Positions 6,516-9,492 of a stretch of 9,492 nucleotides of DNA are shown one piece after another (position 1 is the first letter of the stretch; each line of letters starts with the position of its first letter). The notes beneath the pieces were generated by a model, which worked only from the letters and a program-made list of their open reading frames with translations, made no database searches and was not told the DNA's origin. The position numbers and the translations under genes are program-made. This DNA comes from Bacteroidales bacterium (GTDB lineage Bacteria; Bacteroidota; Bacteroidia; Bacteroidales; JAOZVK01). The stretch covers positions 1 through 9,492 of the forward strand of contig JAOZVK010000197.1 in the NCBI GenBank assembly GCA_029938185.1, in the 5' to 3' direction.

Positions 6516-8030
6516 ATGAAATTAACTAAAAAAATATACATATTTTTATTTATCCTTTTTATTAGCAACTATGCTGTGGGGCAAAGCAAAACCTTTGATG
6601 ATAGTTATAACTATTCGGGAGAGGCTAGCAAAGATATAGTAAGAAAATATGGTATGTTCAATATTCTTGTAAAAGAATATAATTTGAACGAAGCTAATGC
6701 TTTTAAAATTGCAAACCAGCATACCTCGCTAATAATGAACTCTTTTAAATGGAAAGAAAAAATAAATGATACAAAAAATGTGATCTTAATTAGCTCTGGA
6801 CTTGTTCCAAAAAACATAAATATAAGCAATGACAAAAAAGCAGAAACTAAAAAATATACTTATAATACCAGTATTAGCACTGAAACACTTACTAAGTATA
6901 TAGACAGTTATAAAATGATTTATGATAATATTAGTTTTCTGATAACTACGGATATAGATAAAAGCAATATCAATGGTTCGAATGAAATTTCTGAAAATAT
7001 TCAAAAAAATATTACAACATATTTAAAAACTGAAATAACATCATTGCTAACAAGTAAAAAATATTCTGTTGTTGTACCGAGTAATGAAACAAACAAAAAT
7101 AGTTTTATAAATTCGACTCCCGAACAGCAAAAAGCACTAAATGCAAAAGCCGATTATATTTTATTAATACAATTAAATAGCATTGATATAGAAAAAAAAG
7201 CTTCTAATTATGTTCTAAAAAATGCAATGTTTACATATAAAATTAAAAGCTCTATAAACGGAAATATTATAGCTTCGGTAAATATTAATAAATTAGATGC
7301 TTACACAACTGTTGGAAGTAATTCGGCAAAAGCAGTAATGGAACTCTCAAAATTGCAAATGAGTGAATTAAGTCTAAATTCGCTTCAACTGGGAAATAGC
7401 AACGAACACTCTATTTTTTCGCAGTTTAATAAAAAATTATCTAAAGATGGTTATTTTTTTACAATATTTGTTCAACAACCAAGTGGAATTGAAAGCCAGT
7501 TTAATAATTCTCTTAAACTATCAAAAGATAATTATAGTTTTGATATAGAAAACTCTGAAATAAACAGTGTAAATACCTTGCAAATAGATTTGAAAAATTG
7601 TAAGTTTGACAAAGCGAAATTCGTAGACGATTTGATAGCTAATATTAATAAAAAATATTCTATTGTTTTGAAAAAACAAAAAGTTGAAAATAATTATTGT
7701 ATACTGAATAATTCAATACATACAACAATAAATACAAATTACACAAACAAATCTGTTGATAATTCCGAAAATATAGAATTTAAATCAAACAGTGTTGTTA
7801 TTTTAGACCCCGTTTCCGAGTTTAAAGATTTTGAATTAGATACTGATATAAAAACATTAAAAATAAGAATAGAAGATAATTTTGGTGTAGAATTTTTATA
7901 CTTTACTAAAAAAAAATATAACAAAAAAATCAAAATCACTCTCCTTCAAGACTTTTTATTTATAAATGGTCGCACATATTCTTTTGAAATCAATGATGGT
8001 GAACAAGTTATGGATAAAGAATATAAATAA
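6516..8030 (+). CDS. Exported protein of unknown function, paralogue B
   Basis: The 504-residue product has a signal peptide at 1-22 (…YAVG|Q). It shares its order of landmarks with the gene at 4549: DID (146-148), KADYILLIQLNSI (211-223), YFFTIFVQQ (313-321), LKNCKF (359-364) and LKIRIED (448-454). Overall identity looks low, so the duplication is old. It differs from paralogue A in having few Cys residues (two by eye), a shorter N-terminal region and a shorter C-terminal end after the last shared strand. The mature part is rich in Asn, Ser and Lys, as expected for an exported protein of an AT-rich genome. The start ATG is preceded by aacttttaaaataaaa, the same 16 bases that precede the caspase gene. 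Its function is not recognised. Its stop codon abuts the MITE-like element. Confidence 0.85.
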   Translation: MKLTKKIYIFLFILFISNYAVGQSKTFDDSYNYSGEASKDIVRKYGMFNILVKEYNLNEANAFKIANQHTSLIMNSFKWKEKINDTKNVILISSGLVPKNINISNDKKAETKKYTYNTSISTETLTKYIDSYKMIYDNISFLITTDIDKSNINGSNEISENIQKNITTYLKTEITSLLTSKKYSVVVPSNETNKNSFINSTPEQQKALNAKADYILLIQLNSIDIEKKASNYVLKNAMFTYKIKSSINGNIIASVNINKLDAYTTVGSNSAKAVMELSKLQMSELSLNSLQLGNSNEHSIFSQFNKKLSKDGYFFTIFVQQPSGIESQFNNSLKLSKDNYSFDIENSEINSVNTLQIDLKNCKFDKAKFVDDLIANINKKYSIVLKKQKVENNYCILNNSIHTTINTNYTNKSVDNSENIEFKSNSVVILDPVSEFKDFELDTDIKTLKIRIEDNFGVEFLYFTKKKYNKKIKITLLQDFLFINGRTYSFEINDGEQVMDKEYK

Positions 8031-8386
8031 TTTTAGGCAAGTTTCATTTTTAATGTTTTTTAGCTAACAGTTTAAAAAATAGATGAAAAATTTATAAACA
8101 TACGAAAGTTAAATGCCTTTAGGCATGACCTATAGCTAGCCCCCGATGGTAATCGGGGGTAAATGATAAATAATATTCTCTCAAATGCCGTAGGCATGGG
8201 CTATTTATTTAATTCTATGCTGTTTAAGAGGTCGTACATATGGCATTTTTGGGAAATATTTGCATTTATGTCCTATAGATATCTAATTGCTCATTCGCAA
8301 TTAATCTAAAGGCATTTAATAAATTATGAAAATTTGTTTTTTTTCGAAATAAATTGTTAGGTGGAAATTGAAACTTGCCTAATTTT
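8029..8386. mobile_element. MITE-like element with terminal inverted repeats and direct flanks
   Basis: The 12-bp terminal repeats AGGCAAGTTTCA (8035-8046) and TGAAACTTGCCT (8369-8380) are perfect complements. The hexamer AATTTT directly flanks both sides (8029-8034 and 8381-8386), as a target-site duplication would, although it is low-complexity. The 346-bp interior has no reading frame of note. It contains a further 14-bp inverted pair (8109-8122 / 8306-8319, TTAAATGCCTTTAG and its complement). It also holds hairpins at 8113-8126, 8140-8159, 8185-8197 (ATGCC-GTA-GGCAT) and 8284-8303 (TAATTGC-TCATTC-GCAATTA). The left flank overlaps the stop codon of paralogue B without disrupting it. It could alternatively be a large structured RNA whose closing stem is the terminal repeat. 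Confidence 0.55.
8113..8159. repeat. Hairpin-linker-hairpin repeat, diverged copy 3
   Basis: This has the same architecture as the units at 1 and 4431 but with different stems. ATGCC-TTTA-GGCAT (8113-8126) is followed by a 13-nt linker gacctatagctag (8127-8139), then a perfect 8-bp stem CCCCCGAT-GGTA-ATCGGGGG (8140-8159). The linker length and its 'acctat...tag' core are kept, while both stems have changed on both sides so as to keep pairing. It lies inside the MITE-like element. Confidence 0.65.
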
Positions 8387-8410
8387 AACTATGAATTTTA
8401 TTTAGCAACA

Positions 8411-9274
8411 ATGAAAAAAAGATTTTTTTTACTTATAACTATTATACTTTTTATTTCATTTTTATCATACAGTCAGCACCCTATTGATTTAGATATGCTT
8501 TTTCATCCCAAAAAGAGTAAATTTTTAATAAATGGACTTGGCGGAGCAGATTTTAAAGAAAAAAGTATGAAACAATTAAATAGCTCGGCAAAATTCGATT
8601 TTGTTTATAATCTTGATTTGGGAACAAATGATGAGAAAAGAAGAAATAATTTATTAAACTTTTCGCTGAAATTTAATCCAGCTATGTGGAATACTTATGA
8701 AACATCAGATGTTTTTAATCTTAAAGACCTATATTTTACAACAAATAAAAGTGCTTTTTTCTTTGGTATAAATAGATATTCGACAAAAAAAATAGGCGAG
8801 GAAGGATTTGAATTTGGCGATGTAGCCGAAAATTATACTTTTCGTTCATTGTTTACTAATTTTTCGTTTACACAATACTTATTAAATAGTAATATACCTG
8901 AAAATAAAGGTTTCAGTAGTTTCAAATTTCAACTTGGTGGGCAGTATGGTTTATTATTAGACACTGATTATGCAAATTTGATGTTTAATTTTTCTTTTTT
9001 TGCAACATATTTTCATATCCTTGATAATTCAAAAAATGATAGAACTTTTGAAGAGCTGTTAAATTCTAATGAAACTTTGGCAAGCGATTTTACAGGAGTA
9101 GGAGCTAAAATACTTTTTCAAATTAATAATTATTCTATTCATTTCGAAACAAGATATTATCAAACAATTGGTAGCGATTTCGAACCGCCAGATTTTGTAC
9201 CACTTACATTCTCAATGGGAGCAACTATAACTGGCTCAATACTAAAAATTAAAGAAAAACGAAAAAATAATTAG
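8411..9274 (+). CDS. Probable outer-membrane beta-barrel protein
   Basis: The start is set at the ATG at 8411, because the signal peptide MKKRFFLLITIILFISFLSYS|Q begins there. The frame can be extended 12 codons to a TTG at 8375, but that lies inside the right terminal repeat of the neighbouring element and would add a polar stretch before the signal. The mature protein of about 265 residues has alternating hydrophobic/polar strands rich in Phe, Tyr and Gly (FKFQLGGQYGLLLD, LMFNFSFFATYFHIL, YSIHFETRYYQTIG, LTFSMGATITGSIL). This is the pattern of an 8- to 12-strand outer-membrane barrel. The last strand is followed by a short basic tail (KIKEKRKNN), so the usual terminal aromatic is absent. 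No specific family is recognised. It could be the outer-membrane anchor for the exported proteins upstream, but only position suggests this. Confidence 0.8.
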   Translation: MKKRFFLLITIILFISFLSYSQHPIDLDMLFHPKKSKFLINGLGGADFKEKSMKQLNSSAKFDFVYNLDLGTNDEKRRNNLLNFSLKFNPAMWNTYETSDVFNLKDLYFTTNKSAFFFGINRYSTKKIGEEGFEFGDVAENYTFRSLFTNFSFTQYLLNSNIPENKGFSSFKFQLGGQYGLLLDTDYANLMFNFSFFATYFHILDNSKNDRTFEELLNSNETLASDFTGVGAKILFQINNYSIHFETRYYQTIGSDFEPPDFVPLTFSMGATITGSILKIKEKRKNN

Positions 9275-9330
9275 GGTGAAGTTTAAACTAATGACTTTGA
9301 CTTGTCTAATATTGCTTTTACTAAATATAA

Positions 9331-9433
9331 AGGTCTTCGACCTATTTATAGTTGCTTACGTATTAGTATAAAGACAACATAATCAGGGTTTTATGAATGA
9401 ATAAATGTTAAAAGATTTTTGTAAGAGTACTTA
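9331..9433. repeat. 103-bp dispersed repeat, copy B
   Basis: This is the gapless partner of 4267-4369, starting with AGGTC-TTC-GACCT (9331-9343) and ending gagtactta. Conservation is highest at the two ends. It follows the stop of the barrel gene by 57 bp. The final 59 bp of the window (9434-9492) show no gene and no other element. Confidence 0.7.
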
Positions 9434-9492
9434 ATATACTTCCTCAAAATGTATAAGCTCCCACGCATTATAAACTAAAACTATTTTTTTGA

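Noticed and set aside
8375..8410. Earlier TTG start for the barrel gene
   Set aside because: It would place 12 polar residues ahead of a clear signal peptide and overlap the terminal repeat of the neighbouring element.

Overview
The window is very AT-rich and looks like an uncultured or environmental member of the Bacteroidota. Several features support this. All five gene products begin with a Sec signal peptide whose likely cleavage point is directly before a Gln (A|Q, G|Q, S|Q). Start codons are preceded by A-rich leaders with no Shine-Dalgarno motif. The lead protein combines WD40, CARDB-like and caspase domains, as seen in that phylum. No rRNA, tRNA, CRISPR array or transposase gene was found.

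Layout, all genes on the + strand: (1) 1-273, non-coding, with two repeat elements. (2) 274-2736, an exported WD40 / CARDB-like / Ig-like / caspase (C14) protein, broken by an in-frame TAA at 2467-2469 at the boundary between the large (p20-like) and small (p10-like) parts of the caspase fold. The remaining 89 codons stay open and recognisable. A hairpin terminator follows at 2833-2867. (3) 2912-4267, an exported protein with a probable C-terminal DUF4384-like domain. (4) 4268-4548, a composite of two dispersed repeats. (5) 4549-6228 and 6516-8030, two exported proteins of unknown function that are divergent paralogues, separated by a repeat plus an inverted-repeat region. (6) 8029-8386, a 346-bp MITE-like element with 12-bp terminal inverted repeats and a 6-bp direct flank, packed with hairpins. 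(7) 8411-9274, a probable outer-membrane beta-barrel protein. (8) 9275-9492, a second copy of one of the dispersed repeats.

The most interesting reading is an all-exported set: a caspase-type protease with a recently amplified WD40 propeller, a DUF4384-type partner, two paralogous periplasmic or surface proteins and a beta-barrel. DUF4384 is known to occur in bacterial caspase proteins, so genes 1 and 2 may work together. The roles of genes 3 to 5 are inferred only from position and export signals. The genes are spaced by 144 to 380 bp of repeat-rich DNA, so they are probably separate transcription units rather than a tight operon. The repeats themselves (a hairpin-linker-hairpin unit with compensatory stem changes, a 103-bp gapless pair, a palindrome-bearing pair and the MITE-like element) are the second notable feature.
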